From Gammaproteobacteria bacterium (GTDB lineage Bacteria; Pseudomonadota; Gammaproteobacteria; Steroidobacterales; Woeseiaceae), in the NCBI GenBank assembly GCA_022600955.1, contig JAHZJK010000023.1, forward strand, positions 1 through 64,000: a DNA stretch of 64,000 nucleotides. Direction: 5' to 3'. The notes beneath the pieces were generated by a model, which did not search any database, was not told the DNA's origin, and worked only from the letters and a program-made list of their open reading frames with translations. Positions 46,214 through 55,319 of the stretch are shown piece by piece (position 1 is the first letter of the stretch; each line of letters begins with the position of its first letter). The position numbers and the translations under genes are program-made.

Positions 46214-47389
46214 ATGGCCGTCATCAAGATGACCGACATCGATTTGTCGGGGAAGCGCGTTCTTGTTCGGGAAGATCTGAACGTGCCTGTCGCTGACGGC
46301 AAAGTGACTTCCGCCGCCCGCATCCGCGCAGCCTTGCCAACAATCAAGGCTGCGCTCGATGCAGGGGCGGCTGTCATGCTCATGTCGCACCTGGGGCGCC
46401 CTGCAGAAGGTGTCCACGAAGACAGGTTCTCATTGCAGCCGGTAGCAGACTATCTGTCCGACGCGCTGGATCGCAGCGTGCCGTTGTTGCGGGACTGGAT
46501 AGACGGCGTAGCAGTCGAGCCCGGTGAGGTCGTCTTGCTTGAAAATGTGCGGTTTCTGGACGGCGAAAAAGCCTGCGACGAGGCATTGTCGAAAAAAATG
46601 GCAGCACTTTGCGATGTTTTCGTTATGGACGCGTTCGGTACAGCACATCGCGCCCAGTCGAGTACTTATGGAGTCGCGGAATTCGCTCCTGTGGCATGCG
46701 CGGGCCCACTGTTGTCGACGGAACTGGAAGCGCTTGCGCGGGCCATGGACGATCCGGCAAGGCCATTCGTGGCAATCGTCGGCGGCTCCAAGGTGTCAAC
46801 TAAACTGACGGTTCTCGATGCACTGGCCGATGTCGTCGACACGTTGATCGTCGGCGGCGGAATCGCCAACACGTTTATCGCGGCCGCCGGGCATGACGTT
46901 GGTAAATCGCTCTACGAAGCAGATATGCTCGATACCGCCAATGCGCTGGCGAATTGCGCGACGGATAAAGCGGACATCCCCGTGCCGAGCGATGTTGTCG
47001 TAGCAGACGCTTTTTCGGAAACAGCAACCGCAACGGTGAAAACTGTCGACGCAGTATCGGATGGCGAACTGATTCTTGATATTGGCCCTGTGACAGGGCA
47101 GCGATTTGCGGAGATTTTGTCCGGTGCCGGCACGATCATCTGGAACGGGCCCGTTGGAGTATTTGAGTTCGACCAGTTTGGGAAAGGAACCGAGGTACTC
47201 GCGCAGGCCATCGCGTCGAGCAATGCATTTTCGGTTGCTGGTGGCGGAGACACGCTCGCGGCGATCGACAAGTACGGTGTCGCGTCACAGATATCCTACA
47301 TATCTACCGGCGGCGGCGCTTTCCTGGAATTTGTCGAGGGCAAGACGCTGCCCGCTGTTGCGATGTTAGAGAAGCGCGCAGAGCGCTAG
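46214..47389 (+). CDS. pgk: phosphoglycerate kinase
   Basis: A 391-residue two-domain kinase transferring phosphate from 1,3-bisphosphoglycerate to ADP. It has [38 protein letters not shown] and [34 protein letters not shown] follows, and [15 protein letters not shown] is in the C-terminal domain. It follows gap by 13 nt. Its last 4 nt overlap the stop of the opposing PhoX-like gene, so the usual pgk-pyk neighbourhood is split by a gene on the other strand. Confidence 0.97.
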   Translation: MAVIKMTDIDLSGKRVLVREDLNVPVADGKVTSAARIRAALPTIKAALDAGAAVMLMSHLGRPAEGVHEDRFSLQPVADYLSDALDRSVPLLRDWIDGVAVEPGEVVLLENVRFLDGEKACDEALSKKMAALCDVFVMDAFGTAHRAQSSTYGVAEFAPVACAGPLLSTELEALARAMDDPARPFVAIVGGSKVSTKLTVLDALADVVDTLIVGGGIANTFIAAAGHDVGKSLYEADMLDTANALANCATDKADIPVPSDVVVADAFSETATATVKTVDAVSDGELILDIGPVTGQRFAEILSGAGTIIWNGPVGVFEFDQFGKGTEVLAQAIASSNAFSVAGGGDTLAAIDKYGVASQISYISTGGGAFLEFVEGKTLPAVAMLEKRAER

Positions 47390-48765
47390 CCGCTGAGCTG
47401 CGACCACGGGCCGGTGATCGCGAGCGTCATGCCCGGATACTGAACGTTCACAAACATCGTTTCTCCGTCAGGCGAGAAACAGACACCAGCCAGCTCACTG
47501 TCCGAGTAGGCATGATCGGCGATCGCGTACTGCGAACCGTCCGGCCTGATCCCGACGATGCCGCAATTGCCAGTCGTGTCCTCACACACGACAAGATCAC
47601 CCCAGGGTGCCATCGTGAGGTTGTCCGCATTCTTGAGCAACGAGTCTGCGCCAGCCTCGGCGATAAGTTGCAGTTGCCCTGGGGACGATGTTTCTTCTGC
47701 TGAGCCTTCGTAAGGGCTGGGTGTATACGTAAACACCTGCCCGAGTCTTGCGCGACCACCGTAGGTGCATGTAAACGCGAAGCGGTCGTCTGCGATTGCC
47801 AGGCCTTCCCCGCGAGCGAATGTGGCAGCTCCGTCCACAGCGCCATACAGGCGTATCCGATTCTCCCAGGGCTCCTCGACGTCATTCAGGTCGATCCACT
47901 CCGTGGCCATTGGCCTTCCCAATTCGACGTCCGCTTCGCTCATCCAGTTGTGTGTCCGCTGCGAGGGGCGGTCAACGAGCGCGAGCGCCTGCAAGCGGCC
48001 ACCGGCGGCAAGCTTGCCCGGTTCCGCAGGCAGGAAACGATAGAACAGGCTGTGATGTTGATCTTCGGTCATGTAAACAATGCCGGTCGGCGGATGTACC
48101 GCAGCGGCCTCATGGTCAAATTGCCCCATGGCCTTGAGTGGCACGGCATCCACGAGCTCGTCTGACATCGCCGGAACCTCGAACACATAACCGTGGCGTT
48201 TTTCACGTGTCGGCGCGGTCTCACCCTGGAGCCGTGTGCCCGGATACCTGAAGCACTCCTCACACGATAACCAGCTCCCCCATGGCGTCGGCCCACCCGC
48301 GCAATTCAGTTCGGTGCCTGCAAGACTCAGGAACTGGCGCTCGGTATTGCCGCTGCTGGCGTCGATGATTGTCGTGGTAGTACCGCCAAGGCTGGGCGTT
48401 GTGTCACCGCCGCGATCATAAAACCGGGCTTTCATCATTTCTGGCAAACCGCCGAACTGCTCACGAAGCGAGTTCGCGTAAGTCCATTCGGGCCTGATTT
48501 CGTGATTGCATACGAGGCGGATGTTGCCATCGGCGTCTTCAAACGCTGCCATGCCATCGTGCATGCCAGGGACGGTCAGCCCATCGCTCATCTTGTCGCC
48601 GACGCGCGATACGATGCGGTAACTGAAGCCTGCAGGCAGGTCCATAATGCTCTGCTTGTCAGTACGCAGTGGATTGACCTTGATGTTCGTCGACACACAC
48701 GCCTGGGCTACCGCTGGAGTTGCAGCTGCAACGATAGATTGCATGAAACGTCGTCTGTTGATCAT
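47386..48765 (-). CDS. PhoX-like (DUF839) exported protein
   Basis: A 459-residue protein of the PhoX/DUF839 beta-propeller family. It has a Tat-type signal ([20 protein letters not shown]) and a Cys directly after it, so it may also be a lipoprotein. Family segments include [37 protein letters not shown] [30 protein letters not shown] and a late [18 protein letters not shown]. PhoX members are Ca2+/Fe-dependent alkaline phosphatases, but many DUF839 proteins are uncharacterised, so activity is only likely. It overlaps pgk by 4 nt and is divergent from pyk across 73 bp. Confidence 0.85.
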   Translation of the reverse strand: MINRRRFMQSIVAAATPAVAQACVSTNIKVNPLRTDKQSIMDLPAGFSYRIVSRVGDKMSDGLTVPGMHDGMAAFEDADGNIRLVCNHEIRPEWTYANSLREQFGGLPEMMKARFYDRGGDTTPSLGGTTTTIIDASSGNTERQFLSLAGTELNCAGGPTPWGSWLSCEECFRYPGTRLQGETAPTREKRHGYVFEVPAMSDELVDAVPLKAMGQFDHEAAAVHPPTGIVYMTEDQHHSLFYRFLPAEPGKLAAGGRLQALALVDRPSQRTHNWMSEADVELGRPMATEWIDLNDVEEPWENRIRLYGAVDGAATFARGEGLAIADDRFAFTCTYGGRARLGQVFTYTPSPYEGSAEETSSPGQLQLIAEAGADSLLKNADNLTMAPWGDLVVCEDTTGNCGIVGIRPDGSQYAIADHAYSDSELAGVCFSPDGETMFVNVQYPGMTLAITGPWSQLSG

Positions 48766-48821
48766 CGTGGGACCGCTCGCTCCGTCGAATGCAGCAGCAT
48801 AGCAGCGAAGCTGTTACAGCT

Positions 48822-48831
48822 GTGCGATAAT
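48822..48831 (+). promoter_or_regulatory. candidate extended -10 promoter giving a leaderless pyk mRNA
   Basis: GTGC-GATAAT carries the TGn extension before a near-consensus -10 (48826-48831), with no good -35. The pyk ATG begins 7 nt after the hexamer, exactly where transcription should start, and there is no Shine-Dalgarno. A leaderless transcript is a reasonable inference. Confidence 0.4.
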
Positions 48832-48838
48832 CTCGGCC

Positions 48839-50275
48839 ATGCTAAGACGAACTAAGATAGTCGCGACGCTGGGACCAGCGTCAGACGACCTCGAGACCCT
48901 GCGCAAGATGATCGAGGCTGGTCTCGATGTTGCCAGGCTAAATTTTTCACACGGTGATGCGGATGATCATCGCCGGCGCGCGGAGGTGCTGCGGCAGGCA
49001 GCGAAGGAGTGCGGTCGCGAGGTTGGCATCATGGGCGACCTGCAAGGCCCCAAGATTCGCATTCGCCGCTTCGCCAATCACAGTGTAGCGCTGGCCTGCG
49101 GGGACAAATTCTTCCTCGACAGCGCACTCGGTTTGATGGATGGCAATCAGGATGGTGTTGGCGTCGCTCTCGACACGTTGCATGAAGACGTCAAAGTAGG
49201 CGATGTATTGCTGCTAAATGATGGCCTGATAACACTGCAAGTGGCTAGCGTCGACGGAACCCGCATTCACACAACGGTAATGAATGACGGCATTCTGTCT
49301 GACCACAAAGGCATCAACCTGAAAGGCGGAGGTCTGTCGGCGGCTGCCCTGACGGATATCGACAAGTCCAACATCAAGCTTGCCGCGGAGATGGACCTCG
49401 ACTTTCTCGCGGTTTCTTTCGTCCGTAATGGTGAGGACGTTGAGGAAGCACGCCGCCTGCTTACTGAGGCGGGGAGCGACGCGTTGATCGTCGCCAAGGT
49501 CGAGCGTGCCGAGGCTGTGGTCGATATCGATTCGATCATTGAGGCGTCAGACGTAATCATGGTTGCCCGCGGAGACCTTGGCGTTGAGATGGGCTACGCA
49601 GAACTCACAGGCATTCAGAAAAAACTCATCCGAAAAACGCGCAAAGCACACAAGATTGTCATTACCGCGACGCAGATGATGGAATCGATGATTCAGAATC
49701 CGATTCCGACGCGCGCCGAAGTTTCAGATGTTTCAAACGCCGTAATGGACGGCACGGACGCGGTCATGTTGTCGGGTGAAACAGCGGTAGGCCAGTATCC
49801 CGTCAACGCTATCGAAGCAATGGCCGAAGTTGCCCTCGGTGCGGAAAAGTTTCCGTTGCCGATGGGTATGACAAGCCATCGCATCAATGACAGTTTCGAA
49901 CTTGTTGATGAGGCGATCGCGATGGCGGCGATGTATACCGCAAATCACATGGGCGCTAAAGCGATTATCGCTCTCACGGAATCCGGTTCGACGACCCGGT
50001 GGATGTCGCGAATTCGTTCAGACATGCCGATTTATGCATTTACCCCGCACGTCAGGACCAGTCGTCGTGTCTGTATGTATCGCGGCGTGCATCCGGTGTC
50101 TTTTGAAATCGACCCGAGTAACCCGCGTCGCCTCTATCAGGATATTTTCGACAAGTTGCTTGAGAACGAACTGGTCGAGGTGAATGATCTCGCGATTCTG
50201 ACCAAGGGCGATCTTGACGGTGTATCAGGTAGTACCAACGCAATGAAGATCATAAAAATCAAATCCAGTTCATGA
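48839..50275 (+). CDS. pyk: pyruvate kinase
   Basis: A 478-residue enzyme producing pyruvate and ATP from phosphoenolpyruvate. It has TKIVATLGPASDD, LNFSHGDADDH, MGDLQGPKIRIRRF and DKSNIKLAAEMDLDFLAVSF. The catalytic region is VMVARGDLGVEMG, and ITATQMMESMIQNPIPTRAE is the signature. A C-terminal domain (residues 350-478) with the allosteric fold follows. The start is the ATG at 48839; no Shine-Dalgarno is visible. The stop overlaps the next gene's ATG by 4 nt. Confidence 0.97.
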   Translation: MLRRTKIVATLGPASDDLETLRKMIEAGLDVARLNFSHGDADDHRRRAEVLRQAAKECGREVGIMGDLQGPKIRIRRFANHSVALACGDKFFLDSALGLMDGNQDGVGVALDTLHEDVKVGDVLLLNDGLITLQVASVDGTRIHTTVMNDGILSDHKGINLKGGGLSAAALTDIDKSNIKLAAEMDLDFLAVSFVRNGEDVEEARRLLTEAGSDALIVAKVERAEAVVDIDSIIEASDVIMVARGDLGVEMGYAELTGIQKKLIRKTRKAHKIVITATQMMESMIQNPIPTRAEVSDVSNAVMDGTDAVMLSGETAVGQYPVNAIEAMAEVALGAEKFPLPMGMTSHRINDSFELVDEAIAMAAMYTANHMGAKAIIALTESGSTTRWMSRIRSDMPIYAFTPHVRTSRRVCMYRGVHPVSFEIDPSNPRRLYQDIFDKLLENELVEVNDLAILTKGDLDGVSGSTNAMKIIKIKSSS

Positions 50276-52638
50276 AGAAGATTCTGCTGCGCCTGATCGT
50301 GGGCGCCACCAGCCTGCTGATACTTGTTGCCGTGCTCGCATGGTTTACGCTGCGCGCCAGTCTGCCCGAGCTCGACGGCGAAATGACGGCGAGCGGGCTG
50401 GTTGACACGGCGACGATCGAGCGTGATGCGGCGGGCATTCCGCTTATCACTGCCAGAAACCGTCGCGACCTGGCGTTAGCTACCGGATTCGCGCATGGGC
50501 AGGATCGTTTTTTCCAGATGGACTTGATTCGGCGGCAGGCCGCCGGTGAGTTGTCTGAAATCGTCGGTCCGGCAACAGTCAGCGTAGACAAACGATACCG
50601 GTTCCACGGTTTTCGTTCGAAAGCGCAAGCGGTGCTCGCAGGCCATACTGCAGAGCAGCGTGCACTGCTGCAAGCTTACGCCGACGGCGTCAATGCCGGT
50701 CTCTCTTCCTTGGGTACGAAGCCGTTTGAGTACTACGTGCTGAGTGCGGAGCCACAGCCATGGCTTGCGGAAGACTCGATTCTCGCGGTCTATGCCATGT
50801 TCATGCAGCTTAATGATTCACGTGCTTCCAAAGAGGTGCGGCGGGCGCGGCTGCGGAATGTTATTCCTGCTGAGGTGTATGAGTGGATGTATCCTGACGG
50901 CACATCGTGGGACGCACCGTTAATGGGTGCAGCGCGACAAGCGTTGCCAATCCCTGGTCCGGACATTCTTTCGCTGCGCGGTGTCGCCGATTACGCGGCG
51001 CCGTCTGCCGAGCGCGGACGCTATCCGTTGCGCGGCAGCAATAACTGGGCGGTTTCCGGCGCATTAACACCGAGCGGTCGTGCGATCGTGTCCAATGACA
51101 TGCACCTTGGCTTGAATACGCCAAATATCTACTACCGGGCGCGTCTCGTTGTGGACGGCCGTGATTTCCGTGACGTTTCGGGTGTCACCCTGCCCGGTGC
51201 TCCATTCGTAATTGCTGGCAGCAATACCCAAATCGCCTGGGGTTATACGAACAGTTATGGCGACTACACAGATGCTGTTTTGCTCGTCCCGGGAAGCGCG
51301 GAGGGCAGTTACAAGACACCGCGTGGGGAGCTGCGATTTGAGGTTCGAAAAGAACTGATCAGCGTAAAAGGCCAGGAGCCTGTCGCCTACGAGGTTCGCG
51401 AAACCATCTGGGGGCCAGTGCTTGACGACAGTGAAGACGAGGATGGCGAGATGGCGGTTAGCTGGATCGCACACAACAGCGATGCAGTGAACCTTAACCT
51501 CATAAAACTGGAGACAGCGACGTCCGTTCAGGAAGCCCTCGACATTGCGAACACGATGGGAATGCCGCCGCAGAACTTCGTCACCGGCGATGCGGGCGGC
51601 AATATCGGCTGGACTATTGCGGGAAAAATTCCAGCCAAGTCCGGGTTTGATGCTCGATTGCCTGCAGATTGGAGTGTCGAGCCTGGTTGGCTCGGTTGGG
51701 TACCTGCTGACGAGTATCCGCGTATCGTCAATCCGGAGAGCGGCCGTATCTGGACGGCCAACGCACGGGTCGTTGATGCTCAGGCACTTGCTATCGTCGG
51801 TGATGGCGGCTACGACCTCGGCGCCCGTGCCACGCAAATTCGAGATGGGCTGTTCGACAGGGAAACTTTCACGCCGGATGACATGCTCGCGATTCAGTAC
51901 GATGACCGTGCGTTGTTCCTGACGCGCTGGCAGGAATTGTTGCTGGCCGTATTGAGCGACGAGCGTGTCGCCGCGGATTCACAATTGCTGGAGTACCGGA
52001 GATTGGTAGCCGGCTGGATACCACGTGCGGTGCCGGAATCTGTGGGCTATCGGCTGGTCCGGGCATTCCGGCTCGAGGTTGAGCGGCGGTTTTTCTATGC
52101 GCTATCGGCGCCTGCGCGAGAGGTTTTCGGCGACGATGTTTCGTTGCGCGTCAGTAATCAGTTTGAAGGTCCGCTTTGGTCGACAGTGACACAACAACCG
52201 GAGCACTTGTTGCCTGGTGAATATGCGAATTGGGACGATTTTCTGTTTGCGGCCGTGCAAACGAATCTCTCCTACTTCAACGAAAACTTCGACGGTCCAC
52301 TCAGTGAGCGTAGCTGGGGTGAGGTCAACACCGCGGCGATCCGGCATCCGCTGAGCCGCAGTATTCCTCTCGTAGGTGACTTTCTGGACATGCCTCAGGA
52401 CCTTCTTGGCGGTGACCTCGACATGCCGAAGGCGCAGGGCCCCGCCTTTGGTGCATCGGAGCGATTCTCGGTGTCGCCCGGCGACGAGGCGAACAGCGTG
52501 CTGCACATGCCGACTGGCCAGAGTGGACACCCGCTGTCCGATTTCTACGCTGCAGGTCACCAGGACTGGGTCGATGGCCTGAGCAGTCCGTTCCTTCCCG
52601 GCACGGCATCACACACGCTGACGTTGCGGCCCGAGTAG
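50272..52638 (+). CDS. penicillin acylase family (Ntn-hydrolase) protein
   Basis: A 788-residue precursor with an N-terminal membrane anchor or signal (residues 5-27, ILLRLIVGATSLLILVAVLA). The alpha chain carries GIPLITARNRRDLALATGFA. Autocleavage would occur before Ser256 in LRGSNNWAVSG, exposing the catalytic N-terminal Ser of the beta chain. NDMHLGLNTPNIYYRARL and GAPFVIAGSNTQIAWGYTN follow, and the Asn/Arg active-site pattern fits the family. The natural substrate may be an acyl-homoserine lactone or another amide, but the sequence cannot decide. Its ATG overlaps the pyk stop by 4 nt. Confidence 0.9.
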   Translation: MKKILLRLIVGATSLLILVAVLAWFTLRASLPELDGEMTASGLVDTATIERDAAGIPLITARNRRDLALATGFAHGQDRFFQMDLIRRQAAGELSEIVGPATVSVDKRYRFHGFRSKAQAVLAGHTAEQRALLQAYADGVNAGLSSLGTKPFEYYVLSAEPQPWLAEDSILAVYAMFMQLNDSRASKEVRRARLRNVIPAEVYEWMYPDGTSWDAPLMGAARQALPIPGPDILSLRGVADYAAPSAERGRYPLRGSNNWAVSGALTPSGRAIVSNDMHLGLNTPNIYYRARLVVDGRDFRDVSGVTLPGAPFVIAGSNTQIAWGYTNSYGDYTDAVLLVPGSAEGSYKTPRGELRFEVRKELISVKGQEPVAYEVRETIWGPVLDDSEDEDGEMAVSWIAHNSDAVNLNLIKLETATSVQEALDIANTMGMPPQNFVTGDAGGNIGWTIAGKIPAKSGFDARLPADWSVEPGWLGWVPADEYPRIVNPESGRIWTANARVVDAQALAIVGDGGYDLGARATQIRDGLFDRETFTPDDMLAIQYDDRALFLTRWQELLLAVLSDERVAADSQLLEYRRLVAGWIPRAVPESVGYRLVRAFRLEVERRFFYALSAPAREVFGDDVSLRVSNQFEGPLWSTVTQQPEHLLPGEYANWDDFLFAAVQTNLSYFNENFDGPLSERSWGEVNTAAIRHPLSRSIPLVGDFLDMPQDLLGGDLDMPKAQGPAFGASERFSVSPGDEANSVLHMPTGQSGHPLSDFYAAGHQDWVDGLSSPFLPGTASHTLTLRPE

Positions 52639-52676
52639 CGGTAAGATCAGTAGTTGACGTACGACGGAAAATCTCT

Positions 52677-53534
52677 ATGGCAAATGATCGATTCACAGGC
52701 ACCAGCTCCTACATCGCAACTGAAGACCTGACGATGGCCGTCAACGCGGCAGTCACGCTGCAGCGGCCAATTCTCGTTAAAGGGGAGCCAGGCACTGGCA
52801 AGACTCAGCTTGCGATTGAAGTGGCGGAGTCGCTGGGCAGGCCGTTGTACGAATGGCATATCAAATCCACCACCAAGGCGCAGCAGGGTCTGTATGAGTA
52901 TGACGCAGTTGCACGACTGCGAGATTCGCAGCTTGGTGACGACAAAGTTCACGATATTTCAAACTACATAGTTCGTGGCAAGGTTTGGGAGGCGTTCGAG
53001 TCTGAAGAGCAACCAGTACTGCTGATTGACGAAATAGACAAAGCGGATATCGAGTTCCCGAACGACTTGCTGCAGGAACTCGATCGCATGGAGTTTTTTG
53101 TCTACGAGACCAAGAAACTCGTATCGGCAAAACACCGTCCGATCATCGTCATTACAAGCAACAATGAAAAAGAGCTGCCCGACGCGTTCCTGCGGCGCTG
53201 CTTTTTTCACTACATCAAGTTTCCGGATCAGGAAACCATGTCGCAGATCGTCGATGTGCATTTTCCCGGGCTCAAGAAAGAGCTTTTATCCGAGGCACTT
53301 AATGCTTTCTACAAAGTTCGCGATGTGCGCGGACTTAAGAAGAAACCTTCGACGTCCGAATTACTCGACTGGATCAAACTCTTGCTGGCTGAGGATATTC
53401 CTCCCGAAGCTCTGCGAGGAGAGAACTCCAGCAACGCGATTCCACCTCTATACGGTGCACTGCTGAAGAATGAGCAGGATGTGCACCTGTTCGAACAACT
53501 GGTCTTTCTGGACCGCCGCAACAACCCGCAATAA
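52677..53534 (+). CDS. MoxR-family AAA+ ATPase
   Basis: A 285-residue AAA+ protein with Walker A GEPGTGKT (36-43) and Walker B LLIDEIDKAD (about 117-126). Sensor 1 is VITSNNEKELPDAFLRRCFF, and GLKKKPSTSELLDWIKLLL is the C-terminal helical part. MoxR ATPases usually work with a von Willebrand A protein to mature or insert cofactors in a metalloenzyme. Its sequence looks closest to the PA2707-type subgroup as I recall it. The VWA partner is the next gene, 6 nt downstream. The target enzyme is not in view. Confidence 0.92.
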   Translation: MANDRFTGTSSYIATEDLTMAVNAAVTLQRPILVKGEPGTGKTQLAIEVAESLGRPLYEWHIKSTTKAQQGLYEYDAVARLRDSQLGDDKVHDISNYIVRGKVWEAFESEEQPVLLIDEIDKADIEFPNDLLQELDRMEFFVYETKKLVSAKHRPIIVITSNNEKELPDAFLRRCFFHYIKFPDQETMSQIVDVHFPGLKKELLSEALNAFYKVRDVRGLKKKPSTSELLDWIKLLLAEDIPPEALRGENSSNAIPPLYGALLKNEQDVHLFEQLVFLDRRNNPQ

Positions 53535-53540
53535 CGCGCC

Positions 53541-54716
53541 ATGCTGATCCCGTTCTTCTACATGCTGCGTGAAGGTGGAATGAAGACATCGGTCACGGAG
53601 TTGTTGACACTGCATGAGGCATTGCAGGCAGGACTCGCTGGCCAGAGTGTCGATGACTTCTATTTCCTCGCGCGCGCCGCGCTGGTGAAGGATGAGTCGC
53701 ACCTGGATCGTTTTGACCGTATTTTCGGTGCGTACTTTAAAGGCGTTGACGATTCCCTCTCCGACCTGATGCAGGACATTCCTGAAGAGTGGCTGCGACG
53801 CCAGGCCGAATTGTCCTTGTCAGAAGAAGAGCGTGCGTTGATAGAGTCAATGGGCGGCTTCGATGAGCTCATGAAAGCGCTACAAGAGCGACTGGACGAG
53901 CAGGACGAGCGGCACGAAGGTGGCAACAAGTGGATCGGGACGGCAGGAACGTCACCATTCGGCGCATACGGGTTCAACCCGGAGGGTGTCAGGATAGGTC
54001 AGGAGGGCAGCCGCAACCGCAGTGCTGTAAAAGTCTGGGACAAGCGCGAGTATCGCGATCTGGATGATTCAGTCGAGCTCGGCACTCGCAACATCAAGGT
54101 CGCGCTGCGACGGCTGCGTAAGTTTGCGCGGGAGGGTGCTGCCGACCAGCTCGATCTCGACGATACTATCGACAAGACGGCTCGCAATGCCGGGCTACTG
54201 GACATTCGCATGATTCCGGAACGGCACAATGCGGTAAAAGTATTGCTGTGTCTGGATATTGGCGGATCGATGGATGATCACGTGCGAATTTGTGAAGAGA
54301 TGTTCTCCGCGGCGCGCAGCGAATTCAAGCACCTCGAGTATTTCTACTTTCACAATTTCGTATACGAGAATATGTGGAAGGACAATCGGCGACGCCAGTC
54401 GGAAAAGACGTCAACGTTGGATATCACGCACAAGTACGCGTCGGACTACAAGCTGGTGTTTGTTGGCGATGCGACCATGAGTCCTTATGAAATCGCCTAC
54501 CCGGGTGGCAGCGTTGAACACTGGAACGAGGAAGCAGGTGCAGTCTGGATGCAACGCCTGTTGCGGACTTATCCGAAAGCGATCTGGCTAAATCCGGAGC
54601 CGCAAGCTCGCTGGGATTACACGCCTTCCGTGAAACTGGTGCGTGATCTAATGGATGACAGAATGTACCCGCTGACAATCGCAGGGCTGGACGACGGCAT
54701 CAGGTCTCTGCGGTAA
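53541..54716 (+). CDS. VWA-domain CoxE-like partner of the MoxR ATPase
   Basis: A 391-residue protein beginning MLIPFFYMLREGGMKTSVTE, the typical opening of the CoxE-like group. A charged helical linker follows, then a von Willebrand A domain. The metal site reads CLDIGGSMDDH (D239-x-G-x-S243). The classic MIDAS is DxSxS, so the second position is Gly here. It follows the MoxR gene by 6 nt, which supports a chaperone pair. Its last 17 nt overlap the bcp gene on the opposite strand. Confidence 0.9.
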   Translation: MLIPFFYMLREGGMKTSVTELLTLHEALQAGLAGQSVDDFYFLARAALVKDESHLDRFDRIFGAYFKGVDDSLSDLMQDIPEEWLRRQAELSLSEEERALIESMGGFDELMKALQERLDEQDERHEGGNKWIGTAGTSPFGAYGFNPEGVRIGQEGSRNRSAVKVWDKREYRDLDDSVELGTRNIKVALRRLRKFAREGAADQLDLDDTIDKTARNAGLLDIRMIPERHNAVKVLLCLDIGGSMDDHVRICEEMFSAARSEFKHLEYFYFHNFVYENMWKDNRRRQSEKTSTLDITHKYASDYKLVFVGDATMSPYEIAYPGGSVEHWNEEAGAVWMQRLLRTYPKAIWLNPEPQARWDYTPSVKLVRDLMDDRMYPLTIAGLDDGIRSLR

Positions 54717-55248
54717 GGCTCTTGAGGTCGGCCAGTACCTGTGCCGAGTGACTGTCAGGATCGACTTTCTGGTAATGCTTCGCGATGCTGCCGTCCGGTC
54801 TGATGATAAACGTCTGCCGTTTTGCGACCTTCATGCCAAACATTCTTGTCTTAACGCCGTAGGCTGTGGAGGCCTCGCCATCAGAATCCGCCAGAAGAGG
54901 AAAAGGCAGGCTGTGGTTTTCTGCAAAAGCTTTGTGCGATGCTACGTCGTCCAGGCTGACGCCGAGAATTTGTGCGTTTAGTTCACGGTAAGCAAATATG
55001 TTGTCACGAAATTCGCAGGCTTCTGTGGTGCAACCCGGTGTCTCGTCCTTGGGGTAGAAGTACAGAACTACCCACTGGTCGCGGTAGTCTTCCAGGGAGT
55101 GTAATTGCCCGTCCTGGTCCGGCAGCTCAAATTCCGGAGCTGGACCGCCAACACTCACCTGATCGTTGGCAATTCCCGCGGTCGTGAACGTCAGCGCAAA
55201 TACTGCGGCAAACGAGGTAATCAGGGCAATTGAAATAAAACGTTTCAT
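54700..55248 (-). CDS. exported Bcp/PrxQ-type peroxiredoxin
   Basis: A 182-residue thiol peroxidase. An N-terminal signal peptide (MKRFISIALITSFAAVFALT) precedes the AhpC/TSA fold. The peroxidatic Cys73 and resolving Cys78 lie in PGCTTEACEFRD, the five-residue spacing of BCP/PrxQ enzymes. ILGVSLDDVASHKAFAE and RQTFIIRPDGSIAKHYQKV are conserved. Classical Bcp is cytoplasmic, so an exported form reducing hydroperoxides in the periplasm is notable. ATGs at 55248 and 55260 both give a signal peptide. It overlaps the VWA gene by 17 nt. Confidence 0.88.
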   Translation of the reverse strand: MKRFISIALITSFAAVFALTFTTAGIANDQVSVGGPAPEFELPDQDGQLHSLEDYRDQWVVLYFYPKDETPGCTTEACEFRDNIFAYRELNAQILGVSLDDVASHKAFAENHSLPFPLLADSDGEASTAYGVKTRMFGMKVAKRQTFIIRPDGSIAKHYQKVDPDSHSAQVLADLKSLTAET

Positions 55249-55281
55249 TCGTGTGTCCATATCATCATGGCCGATGGGCAG

Positions 55282-55287
55282 TATAAT
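55282..55287 (+). promoter_or_regulatory. consensus -10 box upstream of the patatin gene
   Basis: TATAAT lies 32 nt before the patatin ATG. The hexamer 17 nt upstream (ATATCA) matches -35 only weakly. The opposite strand reads TATACT at 55285-55280, so this AT-rich spot may serve both divergent genes (patatin and the peroxiredoxin). Confidence 0.45.
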
Positions 55288-55319
55288 ACGCCCGCCGGAC
55301 ACTATCTGTAACACTTTGT

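Noticed and set aside
51064..51837. 257-codon minus-strand frame inside the penicillin acylase gene
   Set aside because: The plus-strand gene is intact with SNNW and family motifs. The antisense frame has no recognisable domain or ribosome-binding site.
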